The notes: generated by a model not told the origin, from the letters alone. Positions 1-8,837 are shown, counted from the stretch's first letter. The stretch: 42,748 bases of DNA from Methylolobus aquaticus (GCA_004168015.1 SEYW01000020.1:1-42748), one strand, 5' to 3'. Program-made: numbers and translations.

Positions 1-53
1 GAATAACGCCTGACCGATCAGGACAGAATCAGGCCCACGGAAGGGCCCGGACG

Positions 54-81
54 AACCCGCCGCTTGGCGGGTTTGTCTTTT
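54..81 (+). terminator. Rho-independent terminator of an upstream gene
   Basis: A perfect 8-bp stem (AACCCGCC at 54-61, GGCGGGTT at 66-73) with a GCTT loop is followed by the T-rich tail TGTCTTTT. It would end a + strand transcript whose gene lies before the window, and so isolates the pstS-like gene from it. Confidence 0.8.
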
Positions 82-180
82 GTGGGGACTTGTGTTTGCA
101 TTCCTGCCCGGAGGCCTCGGCGACCGCTTCGCCTGACCGGCTTCGTGCAGCGACTGAATTCAGACTGACTAGAGGACGTA

Positions 181-1281
181 ATGAACAACGCCGGAATACT
201 CAAGATCGCGGCTGCGCTCGGCGCGGCACTGGCTCTGTGCACTCAAGGCGCCATGGCTCGCGACTATATCCACATCGTGGGGTCGTCCACCGTCGCGCCT
301 TTCTCCAAGGCGGTCGCGGAACAACTGGGCACGGGTGGCACCGAAAGGGTTGGCAAGAAGGGGACGAAGAAAGCGGTTGCCGGGCTGAAGTCACCCTGGC
401 TCGAGTCCACAGGGACCAAGGGTGGCATTCAGTTGTTCTGCGAGAGCAACAACGAGGACTCGGTGGATATCGTCAATGCGGTTCGCCGCATGACCAAGCG
501 GGAATACGAGCAGTGTCGCAACAACGGCGTCAACGAGATCGTGGAGATCGCGATTGGCCGTGACGCAATGGTCTTTGCCCAGTCGGCGAAGAGCCCCGCG
601 ATGAATCTGACGCGGCGTGACTTGTACAATGCGCTGAGCCGGATGATTCCGAGCACCGACCGGAAACTGCGCTTGAATACCAACAAAACGTGGAAGCAGA
701 TCAACGCAGCGCTGCCGGATCGCAAGATCGAGGTCATCGGCCCCCCCGCGAACTCGGGCTTTCGCGAGATTTTCCAGGATATGGTGCTGGAACCGGGATG
801 CGACGGTTTTCCCTGGCTGTCGGCGCAGCGCGCCACGATGACCCAGGACTACAAGAAGGCCTGTCAGGACGTCCGCACGGATCAGGCCTACATCCAGGTG
901 ACGGTGAATGACGACCTGGTCGTGCGCGAGCTGGTCGGCAACGACCATGCGCTCGGACTGGTATCCTACAGCCTCTATCTGCGTAACAAGGACAAGTTGT
1001 CAGCCCTCGAAATCGACGGCGTGGCGCCTAAGTCGGATACGATCACGTCCGAGCTGTATCCTCTGTCCGGCGAGCTGTACATCTACGTCAAGAAGTCGCA
1101 CCTGGAATACATCCCCGGCTTGGCGCGTTTCATTCAGGAGTTCACCAGCGAGCACGCTTTTGGCGACAAGGGTTACCTTGTCGTGAAGAACGGGCTGATT
1201 CCTCTGGCGCAGGTGGACCGCAAGGTCTCGACCGACATCGCCAAGACCTTCGCACCGATGATGACTGCGCCAACGGAGTGA
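181..1281 (+). CDS. pstS: PstS-like phosphate-binding periplasmic protein
   Basis: This is a 366-residue substrate-binding protein of the phosphate ABC transporter type, expected to bind phosphate in the periplasm and deliver it to a PstCAB permease. Residues 1-26 form a signal peptide ending in AMA. The mature protein opens with the family's typical IVGSSTVAPF segment, which contributes to the phosphate site, and has a later NSGFREIF segment where relatives carry the second Ser/Thr anion-binding loop. The ATG is preceded by GAGG seven bases upstream. No pstC, pstA, pstB or phoU follows: the next gene is an unrelated DUF1499 protein, so the permease must be encoded elsewhere or the protein is a free-standing high-affinity or sensory binder. 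No PHO-box-like direct repeat is visible in the 100 bases upstream. The family is clear; strict phosphate specificity is inferred. Confidence 0.85.
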   Translation: MNNAGILKIAAALGAALALCTQGAMARDYIHIVGSSTVAPFSKAVAEQLGTGGTERVGKKGTKKAVAGLKSPWLESTGTKGGIQLFCESNNEDSVDIVNAVRRMTKREYEQCRNNGVNEIVEIAIGRDAMVFAQSAKSPAMNLTRRDLYNALSRMIPSTDRKLRLNTNKTWKQINAALPDRKIEVIGPPANSGFREIFQDMVLEPGCDGFPWLSAQRATMTQDYKKACQDVRTDQAYIQVTVNDDLVVRELVGNDHALGLVSYSLYLRNKDKLSALEIDGVAPKSDTITSELYPLSGELYIYVKKSHLEYIPGLARFIQEFTSEHAFGDKGYLVVKNGLIPLAQVDRKVSTDIAKTFAPMMTAPTE

Positions 1282-1285
1282 CGCG

Positions 1286-1783
1286 GTGAAGCCGCCGCGC
1301 CGCGGGGGCTTGCGGCAATCGACGGGCGGGTTTTTCCGGCCGCCTCGGGTGCCGTGGGTGGTCGTAGCACTGGGAATCGGCCTCGCCTCGGTCGCGGTGT
1401 TTGCCGCTGAAACGGGTCGCATCCAGGCTTGTCCGCCGACACCGAATTGTGTGTCGAGCAGCAGTCGGTCAGACAGCCAGTATGTCCGGGCTTTTTCCTT
1501 CGAGGGTGACCCGGATGCCGCCTGGGCCAGGCTGAAGCAGGCCGCGCAGCGGGAGCAGGGCATGGAGGTGGTCGAGGACAGTCCGGATGATCGCTATCTG
1601 CGCCTGGAGGCGACCAGCCGGGTGTTTCGCTTCGTCGACGATGTCGAGTTCCAATTGCTGCCGGCCACCAAAATGATTGCAGTGCGCTCCGCATCGCGCG
1701 TTGGCTATTGGGACTTCGGTGTCAATGGTCGCCGTGTGGAGCGCTTGCGCGAACGGTTCAACGCTTCGTTCGAAGCGCGCTGA
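1286..1783 (+). CDS. DUF1499 family protein
   Basis: The 165-residue product begins at a GTG four bases after the pstS-like stop, so the two are probably co-transcribed. An N-terminal hydrophobic stretch at about residues 23-40 (VPWVVVALGIGLASVAVFA) is a signal anchor or signal peptide. It is followed by the DUF1499 hallmarks: CPPTPNCVSS near residues 48-57, with two cysteines, and a C-terminal SRVGYWDFGVNGRRVE segment. The biochemical role of DUF1499 is not known to me; members are small exported or membrane-anchored proteins. A GTG start with no strong ribosome-binding site suggests translational coupling to the upstream gene. Confidence 0.8.
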   Translation: MKPPRRGGLRQSTGGFFRPPRVPWVVVALGIGLASVAVFAAETGRIQACPPTPNCVSSSSRSDSQYVRAFSFEGDPDAAWARLKQAAQREQGMEVVEDSPDDRYLRLEATSRVFRFVDDVEFQLLPATKMIAVRSASRVGYWDFGVNGRRVERLRERFNASFEAR

Positions 1784-1800
1784 CAAGGCGTTACGCTACC

Positions 1801-2649
1801 GTGAATACCCGCATCGAACCTCTCGCCGTCGATCCCGGGCAAATCGCCTCGCTACTGGCCGAAGACGTGGGCAAGGGCGACGTGACCGCATTGATCGTGC
1901 CGGCGACGGCAACCGCGTCGGCGACGCTGACCACCCGCGAGGCGATGGTTCTCTGCGGCCGTCCCTGGTTCGATGCGGTATTTCGGCACTTGGATCCCGA
2001 GGTCTCGCTGGTGTGGCAGGCCGAGGACGGCGACGAGGTCGCCGCGGATCGGGTGTTGTGTCGCCTGTTCGGCAATGCGCGGGCCTTGTTGACCGGCGAG
2101 CGCACCGCGTTGAACCTGTTGCAGACCCTGAGTGGCACCGCCACGCTGGCGCGTTCCTACGCGCATGCCGTGGCCGGTACCGGTGTCAAAGTCCTCGATA
2201 CCCGCAAGACCGTTCCGGGACTGCGGCTGGCGCAGAAGTATGCGGTGCGCTGTGGCGGTTGCCACAATCACCGGCTCGGGCTGTTCGACGCCATCTTGAT
2301 CAAGGAAAACCATATCCTGGCTTGCGGCTCGATTGCGCAGGCCGTGCGCGCGGCGCGACAGGTCGCTCCGGACCTGTCCGTGGAAATCGAGGTCGAAACG
2401 CTGGATGAGCTTGATCAGGCGCTCTCGGCAGGTGTGGAACGGATATTGCTAGATAATTTTGAAATTGACCGGATCCGCCAGGCCGTGCAGCGTACGGCGG
2501 GCAGAGCGACGCTGGAAGTCTCGGGCAATCTGTCGCTGGAGACCATCCGGCCATTGGCTGAAACGGGCGTCGACTACCTTTCAGTCGGTGCGTTGACAAA
2601 GAATGTTCGTGCCGTGGATTTGTCCCTGCGCATCGATCTCGATCTCTGA
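1801..2649 (+). CDS. nadC: nicotinate-nucleotide pyrophosphorylase (quinolinate phosphoribosyltransferase)
   Basis: NadC converts quinolinate and PRPP to nicotinate mononucleotide, CO2 and pyrophosphate in de novo NAD synthesis in the cytoplasm. The 282-residue product has the usual family length when started at the GTG at 1801; the frame stays open further upstream but that part overlaps the DUF1499 gene. Landmarks are AEDVGKGDVT near the N-terminus, ERTALNLLQTLSGTAT, the active-site segment LDTRKTVPGLR, CGGCHNHRLGLFDAILIKEN with the catalytic basic and acidic residues, EVETLDEL and ILLDNF. The phosphate-binding strand reads EVSGNL where many members have EVSGGI. It follows the DUF1499 stop by 17 bases. 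Confidence 0.93.
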   Translation: MNTRIEPLAVDPGQIASLLAEDVGKGDVTALIVPATATASATLTTREAMVLCGRPWFDAVFRHLDPEVSLVWQAEDGDEVAADRVLCRLFGNARALLTGERTALNLLQTLSGTATLARSYAHAVAGTGVKVLDTRKTVPGLRLAQKYAVRCGGCHNHRLGLFDAILIKENHILACGSIAQAVRAARQVAPDLSVEIEVETLDELDQALSAGVERILLDNFEIDRIRQAVQRTAGRATLEVSGNLSLETIRPLAETGVDYLSVGALTKNVRAVDLSLRIDLDL

Positions 2650-2724
2650 ATGTGGCTGGTGCGATGGTGGGGACTTGTTCCAATTTAGTGCAGACACGGC
2701 GCTGATCGGAGCACAGCGGCGAAC

Positions 2725-3501
2725 GTGAAGATTGCGACCTGGAACGTAAACTCGCTGCGCGTGCGCTTGCCGCATGTCCTCGCGTGGCTGGAACGGCATC
2801 AACCCGACGCGTTGGCCTTGCAGGAAACGAAGGTCACGGACCCGGAGTTCCCGGTAGCGGCGTTTGATGATATCGGTTACCGCGCGGTCTTCAGCGGTCA
2901 GCGTACCTATAACGGCGTGGCGGTGCTCAGTCGCAGTCCCGCGCTCGACTGCGTGACGGACCCTCCTCAACTCGCCGAGGATCCCCAGCGGCGTGTTCTG
3001 GCCGTGACCGTCGACGGTGTGCGCATCGTGAATCTCTATGTACCGAACGGTAGCGAGGTCGGTTCCGAGAAATATGCGTACAAGCTGGACTGGCTGATGA
3101 AGATGCGGTCGTTCCTGGAGCACGAGTTGTCTCGCTGTCCGTCACTGGCGGTCGTCGGCGACTTCAACATCGCGCCGGAAGATTCCGATGTCTACGATCC
3201 GGAGGCATGGCGCGAGCGTATTCTGTGCAGCACGCCGGAGCGCGAAGCCCTCCGCCGCTTGAGTGCCCTGCCACTGTCCGACGCCTTCCGTCTGTTTGAG
3301 CAGCCGGAGGCGAGCTATTCGTGGTGGGACTACCGCACCGGGGCTTTCCGACGCAACCAGGGCTTGCGAATCGATCTGATCCTGCTCAGCGACGCGTTGA
3401 AGGAGCGCATTCAGTCGTGTGCGATCGATACCGAACCGCGGAGGCTGGAACGCCCATCGGACCATGCACCGGTCTGGGCGGCGTTTGCGGCTGCGCCCTG
3501 A
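2725..3501 (+). CDS. xthA: exodeoxyribonuclease III / AP endonuclease
   Basis: This 258-residue protein of the exonuclease III family cleaves abasic sites and removes 3'-blocked ends during base-excision repair, using Mg2+. The diagnostic motifs are all present: TWNVNSLR with Asn7, LQETKV with the metal-binding Glu34, YNGVAVLSR, GDFNIAPED, WWDYR and the terminal SDHAPVWA containing the catalytic Asp-His. It starts at GTG 2725, immediately at the conserved MKIATWN N-terminus. It lies 75 bases after nadC and 76 before the isocitrate dehydrogenase on the same strand. Confidence 0.95.
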   Translation: MKIATWNVNSLRVRLPHVLAWLERHQPDALALQETKVTDPEFPVAAFDDIGYRAVFSGQRTYNGVAVLSRSPALDCVTDPPQLAEDPQRRVLAVTVDGVRIVNLYVPNGSEVGSEKYAYKLDWLMKMRSFLEHELSRCPSLAVVGDFNIAPEDSDVYDPEAWRERILCSTPEREALRRLSALPLSDAFRLFEQPEASYSWWDYRTGAFRRNQGLRIDLILLSDALKERIQSCAIDTEPRRLERPSDHAPVWAAFAAAP

Positions 3502-3577
3502 CGGAAGCGCGACTCGAGAACGACTCACGCCCCGGCACCTTCTACCTCACTCTCCTCGTTCATTCTGGAAAGCACTT

Positions 3578-4594
3578 ATGCATCATGTGACACTCATACC
3601 CGGCGATGGCATCGGCCCCGCTATCGTGGATGCGACTGTTCGGGTCATCGAAGCCGCTGGCGTCCGGATCGACTGGGATCCGCAGCTGGCCGGCATGGCG
3701 GCGGTCGAAAAGCATGCGACGCCGCTCCCGGATGAAACGCTGGAGTCGATCCGGCGCCACCGCGTGTGTCTCAAGGGACCGCTGACGACACCGGTCGGCG
3801 GCGGCTACCGCAGCGTCAACGTAACCTTGCGGCAGGCCTTCAATCTTTACGCCAATGTGCGGCCGGCGCTGTCCTTCGAGGGCATGGACGATCTGCCGTT
3901 TCCGCATGTGGATCTGGTCACGATCCGCGAGAACACCGAAGGGCTCTACGCCGGCATCGAGCACTTCATCAAGGTCGATCAGGAGAAGATCGCGGCAGAG
4001 AGCATTGCGGTGATCACCCGCAAAGGCTCGGAACGGATCATTCGTTACGCGTTCGACTTTGCGCGTCAGGCGCGCCGCAAAAAGGTCACGCTGGTCCACA
4101 AGGCAAACATCCTGAAATGTTCCTCGGGGCTGTTCCTGGAGATCGGGCGCGAGGTAGCCAAGGACTATCCGGACATCGAGTTCGATGACCGCATCGTGGA
4201 TGCGTGCTGCATGCAACTCGTCATGAAGCCGGAGATCTTCGACGTCATCGTGACGACGAATCTGTTCGGGGACATTCTGTCGGATCTGGCGGCGGGCTTG
4301 GTAGGAGGCCTGGGCCTGACGGCCGGCGCGAACATCGGGACCGACGCTGCGCTGTTCGAGGCGGTGCACGGCAGCGCTCCGGACATAGCCGAACTGGGCA
4401 TCGCCAACCCGACCGCGACGATCATCGCGGGTGCGATGATGTTGCGGCATCTGGGAGAGCCGGAGGCTGCCGACCGGATCGAACAAGCCGTCCGGGCGGT
4501 GATCAAGGAAGGCAAAACCCTGACGCCGGATCTGAAGAAGGGATCCAAGGACGGCACCAACGCCATGACCGACGCCATCATCGCTCGACTGTAG
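3578..4594 (+). CDS. NAD-dependent isocitrate dehydrogenase
   Basis: The 338-residue protein belongs to the isocitrate/isopropylmalate dehydrogenase family and most likely oxidises isocitrate to 2-oxoglutarate in the TCA cycle. The ATG at 3578 gives the family's N-terminus, LIPGDGIGP. The substrate-selecting loop reads S79-V-N81-VTLRQ as in isocitrate enzymes, and RENTEGLYAGIEH and TTNLFGDILSDLAAGL form the active-site and metal regions. At the cofactor position the sequence is HGSAPDIAE, with Asp269 and Ile270 where the NADP-specific E. coli enzyme has Lys-Tyr; Asp-Ile at this place is the known signature for NAD. The frame is open further upstream but there overlaps xthA. Its 3' end faces priA with only 16 bases between. 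Confidence 0.9.
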   Translation: MHHVTLIPGDGIGPAIVDATVRVIEAAGVRIDWDPQLAGMAAVEKHATPLPDETLESIRRHRVCLKGPLTTPVGGGYRSVNVTLRQAFNLYANVRPALSFEGMDDLPFPHVDLVTIRENTEGLYAGIEHFIKVDQEKIAAESIAVITRKGSERIIRYAFDFARQARRKKVTLVHKANILKCSSGLFLEIGREVAKDYPDIEFDDRIVDACCMQLVMKPEIFDVIVTTNLFGDILSDLAAGLVGGLGLTAGANIGTDAALFEAVHGSAPDIAELGIANPTATIIAGAMMLRHLGEPEAADRIEQAVRAVIKEGKTLTPDLKKGSKDGTNAMTDAIIARL

Positions 4595-4610
4595 AGGCGC
4601 GGCGGCCGAC

Positions 4611-6842
4611 TCAGTAGCAGTCGATAGGGTCGACATCCAGCGACCAGCGTACGTTGCACGCGCGCGTCAGGCCAGTTAGGTGCGGCTGCAGCTGATCGAG
4701 GACTGCGTGCAGTGCGGGTCGCTCCCCACTTTGCAGTAATAGTTGATAGCGGTGCCGGCCTGACTGGCGCAGCATCGGCGCAGGAGCCGGGCCGAGCACC
4801 TCGATCCCGTGCCCGCAGCAAGCGAGGGCGTGCTCGCGCAGACGCGTCAGAAAGCGCTGCGGTACCTCGCCGTCGATTGCTTCGGCCCGCCACACTGCAA
4901 GGTGGCCGAAGGGTGGCAGGCCCGCCGCTCGACGCTCTTCCAGCGCCAGGGTCGCAAAACCGGGGTATCCCTGGTCGATCAGCGTCTGCAGCAGCGGATG
5001 TTCGGGGTTCCGTGTTTGGAGCAGAACCGTGCCGGGCTTTTCGGCGCGTCCGGCGCGTCCTGCCACCTGCACGATGAGCTGGGCCATACGCTCGCTTGCG
5101 CGGAAATCAGTCGCGAACAGCATCGCGTCGGCATCGACGATTCCTACCAATGTGACCCGAGGAAAATGGTGGCCCTTGGCCAGCATCTGCGTTCCGATCA
5201 GGATGTCGACATCCCCGGAATGCACGTCGGCGAGCTTTTCCTGAAGGCTTCCGCTGGTCGCGGTGCTGTCCCGATCGATCCGCGTGAGTCGGGCGGCCGG
5301 GAATAGTTCCTCCAGAGCCTGCTCGATCCGTTCAGTGCCCATCCCCAGGGGACGCAGGTCGCGGCCCCCGCAGGATGGACATCCCCGCGGTACCGCCTGC
5401 TCGTAGGCGCAGTGGTGACAGCGCAGGCGGTTTTCCCGCTGGTGGATCACCAGTCGGGCGTCGCAGGTGCGACACTCGGCGACCCAACCGCAGTCGTTGC
5501 AGATCAGGGTCGGTGCATAGCCCCGCCGATTGATGAACAGCAAGGCCTGATGCCCTTCGGACAGCGTGCCGTCTATCGCGTCGATCAAGCGGCGCGATAG
5601 ACCTTCGACCAGGCGTTGTCGCCGCACATCAACCAAGCGCAGCGGCGGGGCGGCAGCGCCGCCGGCCCGATCCGGCAATCGCAACCGTCGATAGCGCTGC
5701 CGCTCCGCGTTCCACAGGCTCTCCAGGCTTGGGGTGGCCGAGCCCAGCACAATGGGAACGCCGAGGTCTCGGGCACGCTTGATCGCGACGTCGCGTGCCG
5801 AGAAGCGAAACCCGTCCTGCTGTTTGTACGATGCCTCATGTTCCTCATCGACGATGATCAGCCCTGGTCGCTGCATCGGGCAGAACACCGCCGAGCGTGT
5901 GCCGAGCAGTATCGGTGCGGCGCCGCTCTGCAGTGCCATCCATGACTGGAGGCGTTCGAGTTCGGACAGGCGGGAATGGAAGACCGGGACGCTGCGGCCG
6001 AGCCCGTTGACGAACCGCTGTTCGATCTGGGGCGTCAGGCTGATTTCCGGCAGCAGCAGCAAACACTGCTCGCCCCGCTCCATCACCCGTCGTACGAGAC
6101 TCAGATAGACCTCGGTCTTCCCGCTCCCCGTCACGCCCTCGAGGAGGAAGGTGGCCGATCGCCCGAAGGTTTCCGCAACGGCATTGACTGCGGCGACCTG
6201 GGCCGGGTTGAGTTTCGGATCAGGGTGACTTCTCACACCCTCCGGAGACGAAGCCCACGCGTAATCGTCCGGCTGTTCGCAGTGGCAGGCGAGGCCTTTC
6301 GCAATCAGGGCCGGGGCCGCTCGTCGCCAGCCGGGCAACGCCGCCGTCAAAGCGGACTCCGCGAGCCGATGGCCATTCGCCTCGTGCAAGGTCCGCAACA
6401 ACAGGGCTTGACGCGGCGCGCGGCTTAGCGTATCCAATGGAGCGGTTGTGCCTTTTTCGGTGAGCGCCAGGTATTTGAGGGATGCGACCATGGGTGCCCG
6501 GCCCTTCCGGAGTAGGACCGGGAAGGCTGTCAGCAGTACTTCGCCCAAGGGATGGTGGTAATAACGCGCCGCCCACGTCAACAATCCCAGGTCCTCGGCA
6601 CGAAGCAGCGGTGATTCGTCGAGGACTGCGGCCGCGGTCTTGAGTCGAGTGGGCTCGATATCCGAGCCATCGACGATGTCGAGCAGACACCCTACCTGGG
6701 ATTGCCGTCCGAAGGGGACTCTGATGCGGCAGCCCGGCTGCGGCGTCGGCGATCCGGGAATCGGCAGGTAGTCGAATACTCGGTAGAGCGGGACCGGGAC
6801 CGCAATGCGCCAGATCGTTGTCAACGGGCGACCGGTCCCCAC
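4611..6842 (-). CDS. priA: primosomal protein N' (replication restart helicase PriA)
   Basis: PriA recognises stalled or collapsed replication forks and reloads the replicative helicase through the primosome. The 743-residue product has the normal family length and order: an N-terminal DNA-binding domain beginning IWRIAVPVPLYRVFDY, the Walker A motif GVTGSGKTEVY, the Walker B box DEEHEASYKQ, a zinc-binding insert with four CxxC pairs between about residues 452 and 496 (CNDCGW, CRTCDA, CHHCAY, CPSCGG), and helicase motifs including GTQMLAKGHHFP and VAGRAGR. The start at 6842 is GTG; a TTG at 6824 nearer the conserved region is an alternative, and neither has a strong ribosome-binding site. Two facing DnaA boxes lie 50-75 bases upstream. 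Confidence 0.95.
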   Translation of the reverse strand: MGTGRPLTTIWRIAVPVPLYRVFDYLPIPGSPTPQPGCRIRVPFGRQSQVGCLLDIVDGSDIEPTRLKTAAAVLDESPLLRAEDLGLLTWAARYYHHPLGEVLLTAFPVLLRKGRAPMVASLKYLALTEKGTTAPLDTLSRAPRQALLLRTLHEANGHRLAESALTAALPGWRRAAPALIAKGLACHCEQPDDYAWASSPEGVRSHPDPKLNPAQVAAVNAVAETFGRSATFLLEGVTGSGKTEVYLSLVRRVMERGEQCLLLLPEISLTPQIEQRFVNGLGRSVPVFHSRLSELERLQSWMALQSGAAPILLGTRSAVFCPMQRPGLIIVDEEHEASYKQQDGFRFSARDVAIKRARDLGVPIVLGSATPSLESLWNAERQRYRRLRLPDRAGGAAAPPLRLVDVRRQRLVEGLSRRLIDAIDGTLSEGHQALLFINRRGYAPTLICNDCGWVAECRTCDARLVIHQRENRLRCHHCAYEQAVPRGCPSCGGRDLRPLGMGTERIEQALEELFPAARLTRIDRDSTATSGSLQEKLADVHSGDVDILIGTQMLAKGHHFPRVTLVGIVDADAMLFATDFRASERMAQLIVQVAGRAGRAEKPGTVLLQTRNPEHPLLQTLIDQGYPGFATLALEERRAAGLPPFGHLAVWRAEAIDGEVPQRFLTRLREHALACCGHGIEVLGPAPAPMLRQSGRHRYQLLLQSGERPALHAVLDQLQPHLTGLTRACNVRWSLDVDPIDCY

Positions 6843-6893
6843 CGATGCCGCGCAGTGCTGGCAGTTCTGTCGGTTTCAGAACGCTGGCGGGCG

Positions 6894-6916
6894 TTATCCA
6901 CAGATTCTGTGGATAA
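6894..6916. promoter_or_regulatory. Two facing perfect DnaA boxes upstream of priA
   Basis: TTATCCACA at 6894-6902 and its exact reverse complement TGTGGATAA at 6908-6916 form an inverted pair with a 5-base spacer. Both are the high-affinity DnaA-box consensus. They sit in the priA/HNH divergent spacer, 52 bases before the priA start, where DnaA could repress or activate priA, or nucleate a larger complex. Confidence 0.6.
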
Positions 6917-6967
6917 GTCTGTGGGCAGGGGTTTAGGAATGGCCGGGAACGGCTGTCGCGCATGTAC

Positions 6968-7030
6968 CTTCTTATTGCTGTAAAAAATTTCGACAACAAT
7001 AACGGCAAAACGTGAAATCAAACACTTGAG
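6968..7030. other. AT-rich tract in the priA/HNH spacer
   Basis: Within GC-rich surroundings this stretch, running through CTTCTTATTGCTGTAAAAAA and then AACAATAACGG, is conspicuously A/T-rich. It lies between the DnaA-box pair (6894-6916) and a third DnaA-box match at 7100-7108, so it may hold promoter elements or an easily melted segment. No gene fits here. Confidence 0.4.
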
Positions 7031-7077
7031 TTGGCGCCAGGCCACCGCAACCTGCTCAATCCGCCAACTCCGCGGAC

Positions 7078-7108
7078 TTGACAAGGGCGAAACGGCAACT
7101 GTGAATAA
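7078..7108 (+). promoter_or_regulatory. Putative promoter and third DnaA box for the HNH gene
   Basis: A perfect -35 TTGACA (7078-7083) is followed after 17 bases by GTGAAT (7101-7106), a weak -10. The -10 overlaps TGTGAATAA (7100-7108), whose complement TTATTCACA fits the relaxed DnaA-box pattern TTATNCACA. The HNH start codon is 70 bases downstream. Confidence 0.4.
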
Positions 7109-7177
7109 CTCGCTCGTCGGCATTTTGGAATCTTGCCCAAACCGTGGCTCAACACCTTGCGATCTTCCGGAGGGAAT

Positions 7178-7768
7178 ATGTTGGTCTGTCAGTTCCAGGT
7201 ACTTCGCACCGATAGTTCGGGAATGCCTCTCGAATGGATCGGTTACCAGGAGGCTGCGAAACTCTACCATCTGGAACAGGTTGCGTATGCTTGCGGCTCG
7301 GTGCTTTATCAATTACGCGGCGGGATCAACGCGCGCACCGGGTGCCGGAGCGTGATAACGGTCAACTCGATTATCGCAACCCATGGACATCCGCACACCG
7401 GATACAAGGTGAACTCCGGCTATGTCCCCCCACTGAATAATCCGGCCCTGTTTCGGCGGGATGGCTATCTGTGCCTCTACTGCGGGCAGCGCTTCCGCCA
7501 TTCCGAATTGTCGCGGGACCATGTCCGGCCGATCAGCCGCGGTGGCACAGATCATTGGAACAATGTGGTTACGGCCTGCAAGCGCTGCAATAACCACAAG
7601 GCGGGCAGGACGCCGGAGCAGGCGGGCATGGAGTTGCTGGCAATCCCTTTCGCGCCGACGCATGCCGAATACGTGTATTTGCAGGGTCGGCGGGTACTGT
7701 CGGACCAGATGGAATTTCTGCGGGCCCACTTCCCTCGGCGAAGTCCGTTGCACCAGCGGTCAAGTTGA
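7178..7768 (+). CDS. HNH endonuclease family protein
   Basis: The 196-residue protein is a member of a widespread proteobacterial HNH nuclease-like family of unknown role. The ATG at 7178 is preceded by GGAGGG with 3 bases between; an upstream ATG at 7133 is less likely. The N-terminal half (about residues 1-85) is a family-specific domain rich in hydrophobic positions. The C-terminal half carries the HNH/zinc module: CLYCGQRF, SRDHVRPISRGG with the catalytic His, NNVVTACKRCNNHK with the Asn and the second CxxC pair, and then a conserved tail ending DQMEFLRAHFP. HNH proteins usually nick or cut nucleic acids, but the target here is unknown. It is convergent with fbp, with 38 bases between. 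Confidence 0.85.
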   Translation: MLVCQFQVLRTDSSGMPLEWIGYQEAAKLYHLEQVAYACGSVLYQLRGGINARTGCRSVITVNSIIATHGHPHTGYKVNSGYVPPLNNPALFRRDGYLCLYCGQRFRHSELSRDHVRPISRGGTDHWNNVVTACKRCNNHKAGRTPEQAGMELLAIPFAPTHAEYVYLQGRRVLSDQMEFLRAHFPRRSPLHQRSS

Positions 7769-7806
7769 CGCGCGCGGATCGCGAACCCAGGCGCATGTCG
7801 CGTCCC

Positions 7807-8805
7807 TTAACGGTGATAGCCGACGACCCGTTCGACCTCGTTCTTTGACCCCAGTATCAACGGCACGCGCTGATGAATCGCGGCGGGTTGTAATTCCATG
7901 ATGCGCTCGCGCCCGTTCGAACTCGCGCCTCCCGCCTGTTCGACGATGAAGCTCATGGGGTTGGCTTCGTACATCAGACGCAGATGACCGGACTGTCCAC
8001 CAGGGCGGCAGTCGGACGGGTACAGGAAGATCCCGCCACGCGTCAGGATGCGGTAAACCTCGGCCACCAGTGATGCGATCCAGCGCATGTTGAAGTTCTT
8101 GTCGCGCACGCCGGTTTCACCGCGCACGCATTCGTCCACGTACCGTTGAACCGGTGCTTCCCAGAAGCGCTGGTTCGACATGTTGATCGCGAACTCCCGC
8201 GTATCCTCGGGAATCCGGATGTTCGGATGAGTCAGGATGAACTCTCCGACATCGCGATCGAGCGTGAAGCCGTTGACGCCATTCCCGGTGGTCAGCACCA
8301 TGATCGTCGTTGGGCCGTAGATGCAGAAGCCGGCACTGACCTGTTTAATACCCGGTTGCAGGAAAGTGCTTTCGGTGGGAGTCTCGCAGTGGTCCGGACA
8401 GCGCAACACCGAGAAGATGGTGCCGACCGAGAGATTCAGATCGATATTGGACGATCCATCGAGGGGATCGAAACAGACGAGATAATTGCCGCGCGGTAGC
8501 GCCGCAGGAATCGGAATGATCTCGTCGTTTTCCTCCGAGGCCATCGCCGCGAAATGGCCGGTCCATTCCAGCGAGCGCAGGAACAGTTCATTGGCGATCA
8601 GATCGAGTTTTTTCTGCGCCTCGCCCTGGACATTGCTCGACCCGGCCAGACCCAGGTTGCCGGCCAGTGCCCCGCGATTGACCTCATGGGCAATGGCTTT
8701 GCAGGCGGCCGCGATGTCGTTCAGCAGCAGCGTGAACTCGCCACTCGCGGCCGGTGTCTTGCGCTGTTCGTGAATCAGGAACTGCGTCAGCGACTCCCCG
8801 CGCAT
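7807..8805 (-). CDS. fbp: class I fructose-1,6-bisphosphatase
   Basis: The enzyme hydrolyses fructose 1,6-bisphosphate to fructose 6-phosphate, for gluconeogenesis and, in autotrophs, for RuBP regeneration. The 332-residue product has the normal class I length. It shows ASEEND (metal ligands), [12 protein letters not shown] (the central Mg-binding signature), [25 protein letters not shown] and GGIFLYPSD in the expected order. It lies downstream of pyk on the same strand with about 32 bases between, so gap, pyk and fbp probably form one transcription unit. Having a kinase and a bisphosphatase of opposite pathway direction together suggests a central-carbon cassette rather than a dedicated pathway. 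Confidence 0.95.
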   Translation of the reverse strand: MRGESLTQFLIHEQRKTPAASGEFTLLLNDIAAACKAIAHEVNRGALAGNLGLAGSSNVQGEAQKKLDLIANELFLRSLEWTGHFAAMASEENDEIIPIPAALPRGNYLVCFDPLDGSSNIDLNLSVGTIFSVLRCPDHCETPTESTFLQPGIKQVSAGFCIYGPTTIMVLTTGNGVNGFTLDRDVGEFILTHPNIRIPEDTREFAINMSNQRFWEAPVQRYVDECVRGETGVRDKNFNMRWIASLVAEVYRILTRGGIFLYPSDCRPGGQSGHLRLMYEANPMSFIVEQAGGASSNGRERIMELQPAAIHQRVPLILGSKNEVERVVGYHR

Positions 8806-8837
8806 CCTGGATCCTGGGCCTGTCCCGTCGTGCCGGG

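Noticed and set aside
82..180. PHO box upstream of the pstS-like gene
   Set aside because: No pair of CTGTCAT-like direct repeats with 4-base spacing is visible.
6840..7177. A full chromosomal origin (oriC) at the priA/HNH spacer
   Set aside because: There are only three DnaA-box matches, and no dnaA, dnaN, gidA/mnmG or rpmH nearby; the evidence supports DnaA binding, not an origin.
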